Origin: Rhizobium sp. NZLR1
GTDB taxonomy: Bacteria > Pseudomonadota > Alphaproteobacteria > Rhizobiales > Rhizobiaceae
Assembly: GCF_017357385.1 (NCBI RefSeq)
Contig: NZ_CP071632.1
Coordinates: 3,539,501-3,603,500, forward strand
DNA length: 64,000 bases
Direction: 5' to 3'
In this document: one piece after another, positions 8,795 to 17,556 of the stretch
How positions within the stretch are numbered: the stretch's first letter is position 1
Layout: the number at the start of each line of letters is the position of its first letter
Made by a program: the position numbers and the translations under genes
The notes under the pieces: model-generated
The model's input: only the letters and a program-made list of their open reading frames with translations
Databases searched by the model: none
What the model was told of the DNA's origin: nothing

Positions 8795-11700
8795 ATGGCA
8801 GCGCGCCAACGCATCATTCCGGTAAGACGCGAATACAATCGCTGGGTCGCCAACCAGACGCTGGAAGATTATGCGTTGCGCTTCACCGCAAAGAGCGCAC
8901 GCCATTTCTCTTCGCAACGCATCTCGCAGACGGCGATCGGCGCAATCTCTTTCCTGGCGCTCGAGGCGATCGGCGGCGCAATCACCCTCTCCTACGGCAC
9001 CACCAACGCCTTTTATGCCATTATCGTCGCAAGCATCGCGATGCTGGCGATCGGCCTGCCGATCAGCCGCTACGCCATCCGCCACGGCGTCGACATCGAT
9101 CTTCTGACGCGCGGCGCCGGCTTCGGCTATATCGGTTCGACCATCACCTCGCTGATCTATGCGAGCTTCACCTTCATGCTGTTTGCGATCGAGGCTTCGA
9201 TCATGTCCGGCGCATTGGAGCTCACCCTCGGCATCCCGCTCTGGATCGGATACATCCTCAGCGCCGTCATGGTGATCCCGCTGGTGACGCATGGCGTGCG
9301 GCTGATCAGCAAGTTCCAGCTGATGACCCAGCCCTTCTGGATCGTGCTGAATATCCTGCCTTTCATCTTCATCGCCTGTTTGGACTGGGAAAAGTTCGAT
9401 CTCTGGCGCGCCTTTGCCGGCATCCGCCATGCCTCCGGTCCGCCCGGCACCATCGCCGATTTCGATCTGGTGGAGTTCGGTGCTGCCTCTGCCGTTATCC
9501 TGGCGCTGATGTCGCAGATCGGCGAACAGGCCGACTTCCTGCGTTTCCTGCCGCCGGACCCGCAGCGCAAGTGGCGCCATCGCCTGGCTGTTTTTCTCGC
9601 CGGACCCGGCTGGGTCATTATCGGCGCGCCGAAACTGCTTGCCGGCTCCTTCCTCGTCGTGCTGACCTTTGCCTCGGGCGTGCCGCTTGATCGTGCCGCG
9701 GACCCGGCGCAGATGTATCTGACCGCTTTCGGCTACATGGTCCCCTGGCACAACGCTGCGCTGTTGTTGATGGCCGCCTTCGTCGTCATCTCGCAGTTGA
9801 AGATCAACGTGATGAATGCCTATGCCGGCTCGCTCGCCTGGTCGAATTTCTTCTCGCGGCTGACCCACAGCCATCCTGGCCGCGTCATCTGGCTGGTCTT
9901 CAACGTCGCGATCGCCCTGCTTTTGATGGAGCTTGGCATCTACCGGCTGCTGGAGGAAACGCTCGGCATCTTCTCGATCATCGCCATGGCCTGGCTCTGC
10001 ACGATCTCCGCCGATCTTTTCATCAACAAGCCCCTTGGCCTCGCTCCACCCGGCATCGAGTTCAAGCGTGCCCATCTCTACGACATCAACCCGGTCGGCC
10101 TTGGCGCCATGACGCTGTCGGCGACGGTGTCGCTGATTGCCCATTTCGGTGCCTTCGGCGAGATCGCCGCCTCGCTCGCTCCCTATATCACCCTCGTCAT
10201 CGCGCTGATCGCCTCGCCGGTGCTCGCTTGGGCGACGAAAGGCAAGTTTTACCTCGCCCGCAAGCCGCGACACGGTTGGAAGAACCTGACGAACATCACT
10301 TGCTCCGTCTGCGAACACCCGTTCGAGCCGGAGGACATGGCCTGGTGTCCGGCCTACGCCGCGCCGATCTGTTCGCTCTGCTGCTCGCTCGACAGCCGCT
10401 GCCACGACATGTGCAAGCCGGCCGCCCGTTTCAACGCGCAGGTCGGCACCGTCGCCAAGGTACTGCTGCCCGACGCCATTCTGGGGAAGCTGACGACGCG
10501 ACTCGGCCGCTACGGCATCGCCGTCGTGCTGGCCTTGACCGCCATCGGCGCAATCCTGGCGATGATCGCCCATCAGGTCGCCGCCGCCTCGCCTGAAACA
10601 GCCGAGGTCGTCAACCGCACTATCCTCATCGTCTTCTTCGTCTTCTCGGTGATATCAGGGGTCGTTTGCTGGTTCTATGTGCTCGCCCATGACAGCCGCG
10701 TCGTCGCCGAGGAGGAATCCTCGCGCCAGAATACGCTGCTGCTCAAGGAGATCGCCGCCCACAAGAAGACCGACACCGCCTTGCAGAGCGCCAAGGAGAC
10801 GGCAGAGGCCGCCAATCGCGCCAAGAGCCGCTACGTCGTGGGCTTGAGCCACGAACTGCGCACGCCGCTCAACGCCGTGCTCGGCTATGCCCAGATCCTT
10901 GAGCGCGACGAAACCATCCCGGCGCCACGTCAATCCTCGATCAAGGTCATCCGCCGCAGCGCCGAACACCTTTCCGGACTGATCGACGGCCTGCTCGATA
11001 TTTCCAAGATCGAGGCCGGCCGCCTGCAGGTCTACTCCAATGAGATCAACATCCAGGATTTCCTCGACCAGATCGTCGATTTGTTCCGCCCGCAGGCGCA
11101 GGCAAAAGGCCTCGTCTTCATCCACGAGCGCTCGCCGGCCTTGCCGCAATTCGTCCGTACCGACGAAAAGCGGCTGCGCCAGATCCTCGTCAACCTGCTC
11201 TCCAATGCCATCAAGTTTACCGACGAAGGCAGCGTCACCTTCGATGTCGGCTATCGCAACCAGGTGGCGACCTTCACCGTTGCCGATACCGGCCGCGGCA
11301 TCACCGAGAAAGATCTTCCCCGCATTTACGAACCCTTCCAGCGCGGCGAGGCCGAAAGCGTGCGGCCGATGCCGGGCCTCGGCCTCGGCCTCACCATCAC
11401 CCGGCTTCTGACCAACACGCTCGGCGGCGAGATTTCGGTTTCGAGCGTCAAGGACGAGGGCTCGACTTTCCGCGTCCGCCTCATGCTATCGGCCGTCATG
11501 CGCGCCGTGGCCGCCGCGCCGCAGGAGAAGCGCATCGCCGGTTATGACGGCCCGCGCCGCACGCTCGTTATCGTCGACGATAACGAAGACCATCGCGAGA
11601 TGATGCGCGAAATCCTGGCACCCCTCGATTTCATCATGCTGACGGCGGCGGGCGGCGCCGAATGCCTGACGCTGATCGAAGGCATCATGCCGGACCTCTT

Positions 11701-12181
11701 CCTCGTCGATATCCTGATGCCCGGCATGAACGGCTGGCAGCTCGTCTCGCGTCTGCGCGAGGCCGGCCAGACAGCGCCGGTGCTGATGCTCTCGGCCAAT
11801 ATCGGTGATGCCGCTGTTCTCAGCGACAGTGACGACAGCCACAATGATGCGATCGGCAAGCCGGTCGACATCCGCCAGCTCCGCGACAAGCTCGCTTTGC
11901 ATCTTGGGTTGAAATGGGTCTATGCCGACGCTGCACCCGCAGTTCCCGTTAAGACCCAAGCGCCGATGCCGAGCCCAGGTGCTGCCCATGTGCAGGAATT
12001 GCTGCGGCTCGGTGAGATCGGCTATATCAGAGGCATCGAAGCCAAGCTTTCGGACCTTGCCAGGGTGGAGGCAAATCAGCCATTCACCGAGAAACTTCGC
12101 GCCTATGTCGCCGCCTTCGATCTCGCCGGCTTCATGACCTTCCTGCACGACTTCGACGAAAAGGTGGAACCCATTGGCTGA
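8795..12181 (+). CDS. Hybrid sensor histidine kinase with N-terminal NCS1-like permease domain
   Basis: A 1128-residue inner-membrane protein. Residues about 40-480 form a multi-spanning domain resembling purine/cytosine (NCS1) permeases, for example ISFLALEAIGGAITLSYG near 51-68. Residues 503-540 hold eight cysteines (CX2C, C518, then CX2CC, C536, C540), a possible metal site. Two more helices lie at about 573-630. HisKA follows with the phosphorylatable His686 in SHELRTP, then HATPase (N-box NLLSNAIK at 800-807, DTGRG at 831-835, GLGLGL at 861-866), and a receiver with Asp972 in FLVDILMPGMNG and Lys1022. The last 90 residues match no domain I recognise. All catalytic residues are intact. 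It probably senses or transports a small nitrogen compound; this is inferred from the permease fold and the adjacent urea genes. The downstream regulator overlaps it by 8 bases. Confidence 0.88.
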   Translation: MAARQRIIPVRREYNRWVANQTLEDYALRFTAKSARHFSSQRISQTAIGAISFLALEAIGGAITLSYGTTNAFYAIIVASIAMLAIGLPISRYAIRHGVDIDLLTRGAGFGYIGSTITSLIYASFTFMLFAIEASIMSGALELTLGIPLWIGYILSAVMVIPLVTHGVRLISKFQLMTQPFWIVLNILPFIFIACLDWEKFDLWRAFAGIRHASGPPGTIADFDLVEFGAASAVILALMSQIGEQADFLRFLPPDPQRKWRHRLAVFLAGPGWVIIGAPKLLAGSFLVVLTFASGVPLDRAADPAQMYLTAFGYMVPWHNAALLLMAAFVVISQLKINVMNAYAGSLAWSNFFSRLTHSHPGRVIWLVFNVAIALLLMELGIYRLLEETLGIFSIIAMAWLCTISADLFINKPLGLAPPGIEFKRAHLYDINPVGLGAMTLSATVSLIAHFGAFGEIAASLAPYITLVIALIASPVLAWATKGKFYLARKPRHGWKNLTNITCSVCEHPFEPEDMAWCPAYAAPICSLCCSLDSRCHDMCKPAARFNAQVGTVAKVLLPDAILGKLTTRLGRYGIAVVLALTAIGAILAMIAHQVAAASPETAEVVNRTILIVFFVFSVISGVVCWFYVLAHDSRVVAEEESSRQNTLLLKEIAAHKKTDTALQSAKETAEAANRAKSRYVVGLSHELRTPLNAVLGYAQILERDETIPAPRQSSIKVIRRSAEHLSGLIDGLLDISKIEAGRLQVYSNEINIQDFLDQIVDLFRPQAQAKGLVFIHERSPALPQFVRTDEKRLRQILVNLLSNAIKFTDEGSVTFDVGYRNQVATFTVADTGRGITEKDLPRIYEPFQRGEAESVRPMPGLGLGLTITRLLTNTLGGEISVSSVKDEGSTFRVRLMLSAVMRAVAAAPQEKRIAGYDGPRRTLVIVDDNEDHREMMREILAPLDFIMLTAAGGAECLTLIEGIMPDLFLVDILMPGMNGWQLVSRLREAGQTAPVLMLSANIGDAAVLSDSDDSHNDAIGKPVDIRQLRDKLALHLGLKWVYADAAPAVPVKTQAPMPSPGAAHVQELLRLGEIGYIRGIEAKLSDLARVEANQPFTEKLRAYVAAFDLAGFMTFLHDFDEKVEPIG

Positions 12182-13091
12182 GCCGGCCCTCCCTCGCGAC
12201 ATCGTTCTGCTCGTCGACGACTCGCCCGAAGCGCTCGGCTTCCTGACCGACGCGCTCGAACAATCCGGCTTTTCCGTACTGATCGCCACGTCAGGCACCG
12301 CGGCCCTGGGTATCGTCGAGCGCATCACCCCCGATCTCATCCTGCTCGACGCCGTCATGCCCGCCATGGATGGCTTCGAGACTTGCCGCCGGCTGAAGGC
12401 GAATGCCGCGGTGGCGCAGGTGCCCGTCATCTTCATGACCGGCCTGACCGAGACCGAACATGTCGTGCACGCGCTGGAATCCGGCGGTGTCGACTATCTC
12501 AGCAAGCCGATCAATATCGACGAACTGCGCGCCCGCATTCGTGTCCATCTGCGCAATGCTCGCTCGGCCCAAAGCGCCCGCGTCGCGCTCGACGCAGCCG
12601 GCCGCCATTTGCTGGCCGTCAAAGGCGATGGCGCCATCCATTGGTCGACGCCGCAAGCAACACGGCTCGTCAACGCCGCCATGGGCAGCGACGACGGCAT
12701 GGAAATCGTCGTCCGCCATATCGCGGGCTGGATGCGCGACCGCGCAGCCGCAGTGCGCGATAGCGTTATCTCTATCGCCCATGCCGGCCAGGCGGCGCTG
12801 CAACTCGCCTTCCTTGGCGCAATCGGGCCTGACGAATATCTCTTCCGCCTGACCGCCGCCAACCAGCGGCGCGACGACGAGGCACTGCGCCAGCGCTTCT
12901 CGCTCACCCAGCGCGAATCCGAAGTTCTGCTCTGGATCGCCAAAGGCAAGGCTAACCGCGACATCGGCGAAATATTGGGACTGTCGGCGCGCACGGTGAA
13001 CAAGCACCTCGAACAGATCTACGTGAAGCTCGGCGTTGAGAACCGGGCGTCAGCAGCCGTCAAGGCCACGCACGTGCTGCACGAGATGTGA
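12174..13091 (+). CDS. Response regulator with LuxR-type DNA-binding domain, partner of the permease-kinase
   Basis: 305 residues. The N-terminal receiver has the acidic pocket VDDS at 15-18, phosphorylation site Asp59 in LILLDAVMPAMDG and Lys111 in YLSKP. The C-terminal LuxR/FixJ HTH covers about 240-303 (SLTQRESEVLLWIAKGKANR, then LSARTVNKHLEQIYVKLGV). About 110 residues between the domains match nothing I know. The start is a TTG that overlaps the last 8 bases of the kinase gene, so translation is probably coupled and the two proteins very likely form a phosphorelay. Target genes are unknown; the divergent phosphatase and the urt operon are the nearest candidates. Confidence 0.9.
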   Translation: MAEPALPRDIVLLVDDSPEALGFLTDALEQSGFSVLIATSGTAALGIVERITPDLILLDAVMPAMDGFETCRRLKANAAVAQVPVIFMTGLTETEHVVHALESGGVDYLSKPINIDELRARIRVHLRNARSAQSARVALDAAGRHLLAVKGDGAIHWSTPQATRLVNAAMGSDDGMEIVVRHIAGWMRDRAAAVRDSVISIAHAGQAALQLAFLGAIGPDEYLFRLTAANQRRDDEALRQRFSLTQRESEVLLWIAKGKANRDIGEILGLSARTVNKHLEQIYVKLGVENRASAAVKATHVLHEM

Positions 13092-13110
13092 GGACGGGAC
13101 GACAACCGCA

Positions 13111-14082
13111 TCAAGCCACCCGATCCGGCAGGTCCCTGCCCTCGAAGAATGCCGTCACGTTGTCGACCACCTTCATACCCATGGCAGTCCGCGTCTCTTC
13201 CGTAGCGCTGCCGAGATGCGGCAGCACCATGACGTTCTCCATCCGCCGCAGCGCCTTCGGCACGTCAGGTTCCGCCTCATAGACGTCAAGCCCGGCGCCA
13301 CGAATCGTCCCCGCTTCAAGTGCTGCAATGAGCGCCATCTCATCCACCACGTCACCGCGCGCGGTATTGATGAGAAAAGCATTCGGCTTCATCGTCGAAA
13401 GCCGCGCCGCATTCATCAGGTGCCTGTTCTCTGCTCCGCCAGGGCAGTGCAACGAAACGAAATCGGCAGCCGCCAGCACATCCTCGATCGCCGGCAATTG
13501 CCGCGCGCCGTACCGCGCCGCCTCCGCGGGATCGACGGTCGAGCGATTGAAGAACACGACGTCCATGCCGAAGCCGAAATGGCAGCGTTGCGCAAACGCC
13601 TTGCCGATCCGGCCGAAGCCGATGATGCCGACCGTCTTGCCGGTTACCTTGGTGCCGATCATATGGGTCGGGCACCAGCCCGTCCATTCGCCGCCGCGCA
13701 ATTGCCGTTCGCCCTCGCCGCCGCGCCGGGCAACGGAGAGCAGCAGCAGCACGGCGATATCGGCCGTGCAGTCGGTCAGCACGCCGGGCGTATTCGTCAC
13801 CGCAATGCCCTTCGCCCTGGCGGCTGATATCTCGATATGATTATAGCCGACGCCAAAATTTCCGAGGATCTTAGTGACCACAGGCGCGCCTTCGAAGACG
13901 GCGACCGGCAACCGATCGGAAACCGTCGGCAGCACCGCATCATAGGTAGAAAGCGCCAGCCTCAGCTCATATTCGCCGAGCGGACTGTCGTTGCCGTTGA
14001 GCGTCACATCGAAACGTTCGGCAAGGACGGCCTCCACCGCGGCTGGCCAGCGCCGGGTGACGAGAATGCGGGGTTTAGACAT
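13111..14082 (-). CDS. D-2-hydroxyacid dehydrogenase (glyoxylate/hydroxypyruvate reductase type)
   Basis: Cytoplasmic NAD(P)H-dependent reductase of 323 residues. It shows the nucleotide-binding GIIGFGRIGKAFAQR segment, the arginine motif LINTARGDVVDE, the glutamate region AGLDVYEAEPDVP and catalytic His in VLPHLGSAT. These fit the GyaR/GhrB branch that reduces glyoxylate or hydroxypyruvate. Start at 14082 (MSKPRILVTRRWP) was chosen over an ATG 8 codons upstream by family convention. It converges on the response-regulator gene, with only 19 bases between stops. Exact substrate cannot be told from sequence alone. Confidence 0.88.
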   Translation of the reverse strand: MSKPRILVTRRWPAAVEAVLAERFDVTLNGNDSPLGEYELRLALSTYDAVLPTVSDRLPVAVFEGAPVVTKILGNFGVGYNHIEISAARAKGIAVTNTPGVLTDCTADIAVLLLLSVARRGGEGERQLRGGEWTGWCPTHMIGTKVTGKTVGIIGFGRIGKAFAQRCHFGFGMDVVFFNRSTVDPAEAARYGARQLPAIEDVLAAADFVSLHCPGGAENRHLMNAARLSTMKPNAFLINTARGDVVDEMALIAALEAGTIRGAGLDVYEAEPDVPKALRRMENVMVLPHLGSATEETRTAMGMKVVDNVTAFFEGRDLPDRVA

Positions 14083-14125
14083 GGGCGGCTCCACTCGACG
14101 CTTCAAAAGGATGACGAGAGTTAAA

Positions 14126-14194
14126 GCATGTCGCGCAAAAGTGTGCAGCGGTTTTGCGCTAACGACTTGCGTAAAAACAAAGACCTAAAGCGCG
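14126..14194. repeat. Dispersed intergenic repeat, copy A
   Basis: Starts GCATGTCGCGCAAAAGTG; the core CGCAAAAGTGTGCAGCGG and following TTTTGCG form a hairpin, followed by GACCTAAAGCGCGAGG. Related copies lie at 21311, 25181 (opposite orientation), 33533 and 38698. It lies between the hydroxyacid dehydrogenase start and the braC terminator. Confidence 0.7.
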
Positions 14195-14254
14195 AGGAGC
14201 GATTCCGAAAGATCGCGACGAACTTTAGACCAGCCCGGCGGAAATTGGAACGTT

Positions 14255-14290
14255 TCGCAAAAAGAAAGAAGCCCGGTCGGAACCGGGCTT
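14255..14290 (-). terminator. Rho-independent terminator of the bra operon
   Basis: AAGCCCGGT at 14269-14277 pairs with ACCGGGCTT at 14282-14290 around a 4-base loop. On the minus strand the stem is followed by TTTCTTTCTTTTTG. It lies about 30 bases after the braC stop, so it should end the operon. Confidence 0.85.
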
Positions 14291-14322
14291 CGATAGTCAT
14301 CGCTCACAAAGGTAGCGAAAGC

Positions 14323-15444
14323 TTACTTGCCCTGCGGGACGTAGGTGTACTTGCCGTCCGCGCCCTTCTTCCATTCGTACATGATGTAACCAGGGATCTT
14401 CGGGTCGCCCTTTGCGTCGAACGAAATGTCGCCGAGAACCGTCGGGAACGGACCCTTTTCCTTCATGGCCGTAGCAACAGCCTCAGGATCCACCGAACCG
14501 GCAGCCTTGGCGGCACCGACGATCGCCTGCATCGCAGCATAGGAATAGAGCGTGTAGGCTTCCGGGTTGAAACCGGCGGCCTTGAACTTTTCGACGAGTT
14601 CCTTGTTGGCCGGGTTCAGCGTCGGATCAGGACCGAAAGTGTTCAAGGTACCGGCAACAGCGTCGCCAGCGATCGAGGCCAGTTCGTTCGAAACGATACC
14701 GTCGCCCGAAACCAGCGTTGCCTTCAGGCCCTGATCGGCGGCCTGGCGGATGATGAGACCGGCTTCCGTGTGCAGGCCGCCCCAATAGATGATCGAGACG
14801 CCGGCTTCCTTCATCTTGGCGATGAGGGCTGAGAAGTCCTTGTCGCCGACGTTGATGCCTTCGTACATGACTTCCGTCAGACCGGCGGCATTCATCGCCT
14901 TCTTGGTTTCGTCAGCAAGACCCTGACCGTAAGGTGTCTTGTCGTGAACGACGGCGATCTTGGCGTCCTTGAAGTGATCGGCAAGATACTTGCCGGCGAT
15001 GGCGCCCTGCTGATCGTCACGGCCGCAGGTGCGGAACGTGTTCCAGAGGCCCCGTTCCGTAAACTTCGGGTTCGTAGCGGCCGGGGTGATTTCGAGGATA
15101 CCGTTTTCGGCATAGACTTCCGAAGCCGGGATCGAAACGCCAGAGTTGAAGTGGCCGATGACGAACTTGACGCCGTCGGCAACGAATTTGTTGGCGACCG
15201 AGATGCCCTGCTTCGGGTCGGAGACGTCGTCGCCGAGCTCGAGCTTGATCTGCTCGCCGTTGATGCCGCCAGCAGCATTGATGTCGGCGGCCGCCTGCTC
15301 GGCGCCCTTCTGGAGCTGAGCGCCGAACGCGGCGTTCGGGCCAGTCAGCGGACCAGCGACTGCGATGAGGACGTCGGCCCATGCGTTGCCGCTGAAGGCG
15401 ACCATCGCCGTCAGAGCCACTGCCGACAGAAGAGACTTCTTCAT
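14323..15444 (-). CDS. braC: Branched-chain/broad-range amino-acid ABC transporter binding protein BraC
   Basis: Periplasmic amino-acid-binding protein of the LIV family, 373 residues. The signal peptide runs to about residue 23 (FSGNAWA-D), and the mature protein begins [18 protein letters not shown], the typical type-I fold start. The Asp/Glu-rich region and [18 protein letters not shown] fit LivJ/LivK. An SD GGGAG lies about 8 bases before the ATG. It is the last gene of the operon after braDEFG and one small gene. In R. leguminosarum, Bra is known as a broad-specificity amino-acid transporter; assignment here is by family and gene order. Confidence 0.93.
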   Translation of the reverse strand: MKKSLLSAVALTAMVAFSGNAWADVLIAVAGPLTGPNAAFGAQLQKGAEQAAADINAAGGINGEQIKLELGDDVSDPKQGISVANKFVADGVKFVIGHFNSGVSIPASEVYAENGILEITPAATNPKFTERGLWNTFRTCGRDDQQGAIAGKYLADHFKDAKIAVVHDKTPYGQGLADETKKAMNAAGLTEVMYEGINVGDKDFSALIAKMKEAGVSIIYWGGLHTEAGLIIRQAADQGLKATLVSGDGIVSNELASIAGDAVAGTLNTFGPDPTLNPANKELVEKFKAAGFNPEAYTLYSYAAMQAIVGAAKAAGSVDPEAVATAMKEKGPFPTVLGDISFDAKGDPKIPGYIMYEWKKGADGKYTYVPQGK

Positions 15445-15564
15445 ATTGTTACTCCCAATTTTTGGGCGGGTTCCGGTCCAAGGCCCAGCGCACTACCCAC
15501 CATTGACTGCGCTAGGAAAGCTGTTCCACTCTGAAGGCAATTCATGCCTAGTTTCAACGGACTG

Positions 15565-15918
15565 TCAATGTTTGTCCTTCCACGAAAACGCGGAAGTTTT
15601 TTCATACAGCCAGTAATAGTTGTTGACCATCTGATTGGTACGGCGAAAGCGGAAGCCGGCCGTCGAGAAGACCAGCAGCATTACGAAATCGATGCAGTAG
15701 TAGAGGGTGCTGAGCATCGGCCCATCAAACAGGGCGTGGTGCAGGAACTGCATCGCCCAGGCGAGTAGGAAGGTGTAGACGACAGTCAGCGGATAGTCGT
15801 TCCAGCCTTCGGCAACCGCCTTGCCGGCGCGCCAGGCCGTCCAGAAGCCAATCAGCACGACGATCGCGCGGATGATCAAGCGGGCGCCGGTATCGCTTTC
15901 GAAGAAAAGTCCCTGCAT
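15565..15918 (-). CDS. Small membrane protein of DUF6867 type within the bra operon
   Basis: 117 residues with about three hydrophobic segments: ARLIIRAIVVLIGFWTAW near residues 12-29, YPLTVVYTFLLAWAMQF near 42-58 and LYYCIDFVMLLVFSTAGF near 72-89. The start at 15918 was preferred to an ATG 17 codons upstream because AGGGGGAG lies just before it. It lies 19 bases after braG and 120 bases before braC, in the same direction, so it is probably co-transcribed. I recall a domain of unknown function with this context; no activity is known to me. It may assist the transporter, but that is a guess from position only. Confidence 0.75.
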   Translation of the reverse strand: MQGLFFESDTGARLIIRAIVVLIGFWTAWRAGKAVAEGWNDYPLTVVYTFLLAWAMQFLHHALFDGPMLSTLYYCIDFVMLLVFSTAGFRFRRTNQMVNNYYWLYEKTSAFSWKDKH

Positions 15919-15937
15919 GTCAAACTCCCCCTTCGAG

Positions 15938-16681
15938 CTAGTGTCTTCCGCCTTCGAGATAAGCAGCACGGACTTCAGGATTGGCGAGCAGCTCCTTGCC
16001 GGAGCCGCTCATCGTTACCTTGCCGTTCACCATCACGTAAGCGCGGTGCGAAAGCCTGAGGGCGGCAAATGCGTTCTGTTCGACAAGAAACACCGTCAAC
16101 CCTTCCTGTTCATTAAGCTTCCGAATCGCCTCGAAGATGCCCTTGACGATCAGCGGCGCCAGACCAAGCGAGGGTTCGTCGAGAAGCAGCAGCTTCGGGC
16201 GCGCCATCAGCGCGCGGCCGATCGACAGCATCTGCTGCTCGCCGCCTGAAAGGGTGCCGCCGCGCTGGGCATGGCGTTCCTTGAGACGTGGGAAGAGCGT
16301 GAATATCTTCTCGACGTCCTCGGTGAAGTATTTGAGATTGTCGAGGCCGGCGCCCATCTGAAGGTTCTCCAGAACCGTCATGCGTGGGAAGATGCGGCGA
16401 CCTTCCGGCGACTGCGCGATGCGCAGGCGGGCGATTTCATGGGTCGGAAGCTTGGTGATGTCGCGGCCCTCGAAGACGACCGAACCGACACGGGCCTGCG
16501 GGCTGCCGCAGACCGTCATCATCAGCGTCGACTTGCCGGCGCCGTTGGCGCCGATCAGGCTGACGATCTCGCCCTTGTTGACCTGGACATCGACGCCAGC
16601 CAGCGCACGGATATTGCCATAATAGGTTTCGACGCCATTTACCTGAAGGAGCGGTTGACCCGTCATTACTTCATCGCCCAT
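15938..16681 (-). CDS. braG: Amino-acid ABC transporter ATPase BraG (LivF type)
   Basis: ATP-binding subunit of the LIV-type importer. In 247 residues it has Walker A GANGAGKST, signature LSGGEQQ, Walker B LLLLDEPSLGLAP and VEQNAF at the switch, which is characteristic of LivF. The ATG at 16681 overlaps the braF stop by one base (TGATG); a second ATG five codons in (MTGQPLL) is an equally possible start. Coupled to braF. Confidence 0.93.
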   Translation of the reverse strand: MGDEVMTGQPLLQVNGVETYYGNIRALAGVDVQVNKGEIVSLIGANGAGKSTLMMTVCGSPQARVGSVVFEGRDITKLPTHEIARLRIAQSPEGRRIFPRMTVLENLQMGAGLDNLKYFTEDVEKIFTLFPRLKERHAQRGGTLSGGEQQMLSIGRALMARPKLLLLDEPSLGLAPLIVKGIFEAIRKLNEQEGLTVFLVEQNAFAALRLSHRAYVMVNGKVTMSGSGKELLANPEVRAAYLEGGRH

Positions 16682-17556
16682 CAGTTTGCGCCTCCTTCGA
16701 GCTGCTCGACGGTTGCGATCACCTCTTCCACTTCTTCATCCTCGACACCGAGATAGGCCGCGATGACCTTCGGATCGTTCTTCACGTGATCCGGCGTGCC
16801 ATCTGAAATCTTCTGGCCGTATTCTAGGACGACGACGTGGTCGGATATTTCCATGACCACCGACATGTCGTGCTCGATGAGCAGGATAGATGTTCCGGTT
16901 TCAGCGCGGATGCTCTGCAGCAGCGCGTTGAGCGTAGCCGATTCCCGCGGGTTCAGGCCGGCGGCCGGTTCGTCCAGGCATAGCAGTTCCGGGCCGGTGC
17001 ACATGGCACGGGCGATCTCTAGACGCCGCTGGGCGCCGTAGGGCAGATCGCCTGCCGGATCGTCGGCGCGGTCGATCAGATCGGCCTTCTCCAGCCAATA
17101 GCGCGCAAGCTCGATTGATGCGGCCGCCTCCCGTTTGTAGGGACCGATGCCGATGAGGCCGAGGATCGTATAACCCGACGCCTTCATCAGCTTGTTGTGC
17201 TGGGCGACGAGCAGATTCTCGAGAACCGTCAGGCCGGAGAATAGCCGGATGTTCTGGAAGGTGCGCGCCACCTTGGCTTCTTTAGTGATGCGAAAGTCCG
17301 GCAAACGCTCCAGCAGGTGCTGCTTGCCGCTCTTCTGGTTGAGCGTGATCATCCCCATCGTCGGCTTGTAGAAGCCGGTGATGCAGTTGAAGACGGTGGT
17401 CTTGCCGGCACCGTTCGGCCCGATCAGCGCGGTGATATCGCCGCGCTTGGCTTCGAAGGAGAAGTCGTTGATGGCCATCAGACCGCCGAACTTCATCGAC
17501 AGGTGTTCGACCTTGAGAAGCGTATCGCTGGACATGGTGTTGGTGACGGGGCTCAT
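16681..17556 (-). CDS. braF: Amino-acid ABC transporter ATPase BraF (LivG type)
   Basis: Partner ATPase of BraG, 291 residues. Walker A GPNGAGKTT, signature region LPYGAQRRLEIARAM (the LivG variant of LSGGQ), Walker B LLCLDEPAAGLNP and switch IEHDMSVV are all present. ATG at 17556 overlaps the braE stop by one base; a TTG one codon earlier sits closer to the AAGGAGGG ribosome site and could also be used. The C-terminal 30 residues are acidic (DEEVEEVIATVEQLEGG). Confidence 0.93.
   Translation of the reverse strand: MSPVTNTMSSDTLLKVEHLSMKFGGLMAINDFSFEAKRGDITALIGPNGAGKTTVFNCITGFYKPTMGMITLNQKSGKQHLLERLPDFRITKEAKVARTFQNIRLFSGLTVLENLLVAQHNKLMKASGYTILGLIGIGPYKREAAASIELARYWLEKADLIDRADDPAGDLPYGAQRRLEIARAMCTGPELLCLDEPAAGLNPRESATLNALLQSIRAETGTSILLIEHDMSVVMEISDHVVVLEYGQKISDGTPDHVKNDPKVIAAYLGVEDEEVEEVIATVEQLEGGAN

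Noticed and set aside
8417..10573. 718-codon open frame on the minus strand across the phosphatase start and the permease-kinase
   Set aside because: Composition is Arg/Asp/Gly/His-rich antisense sequence, it overlaps two well-supported genes, and no domain is seen. It is the shadow of the strong codon bias of the kinase gene.
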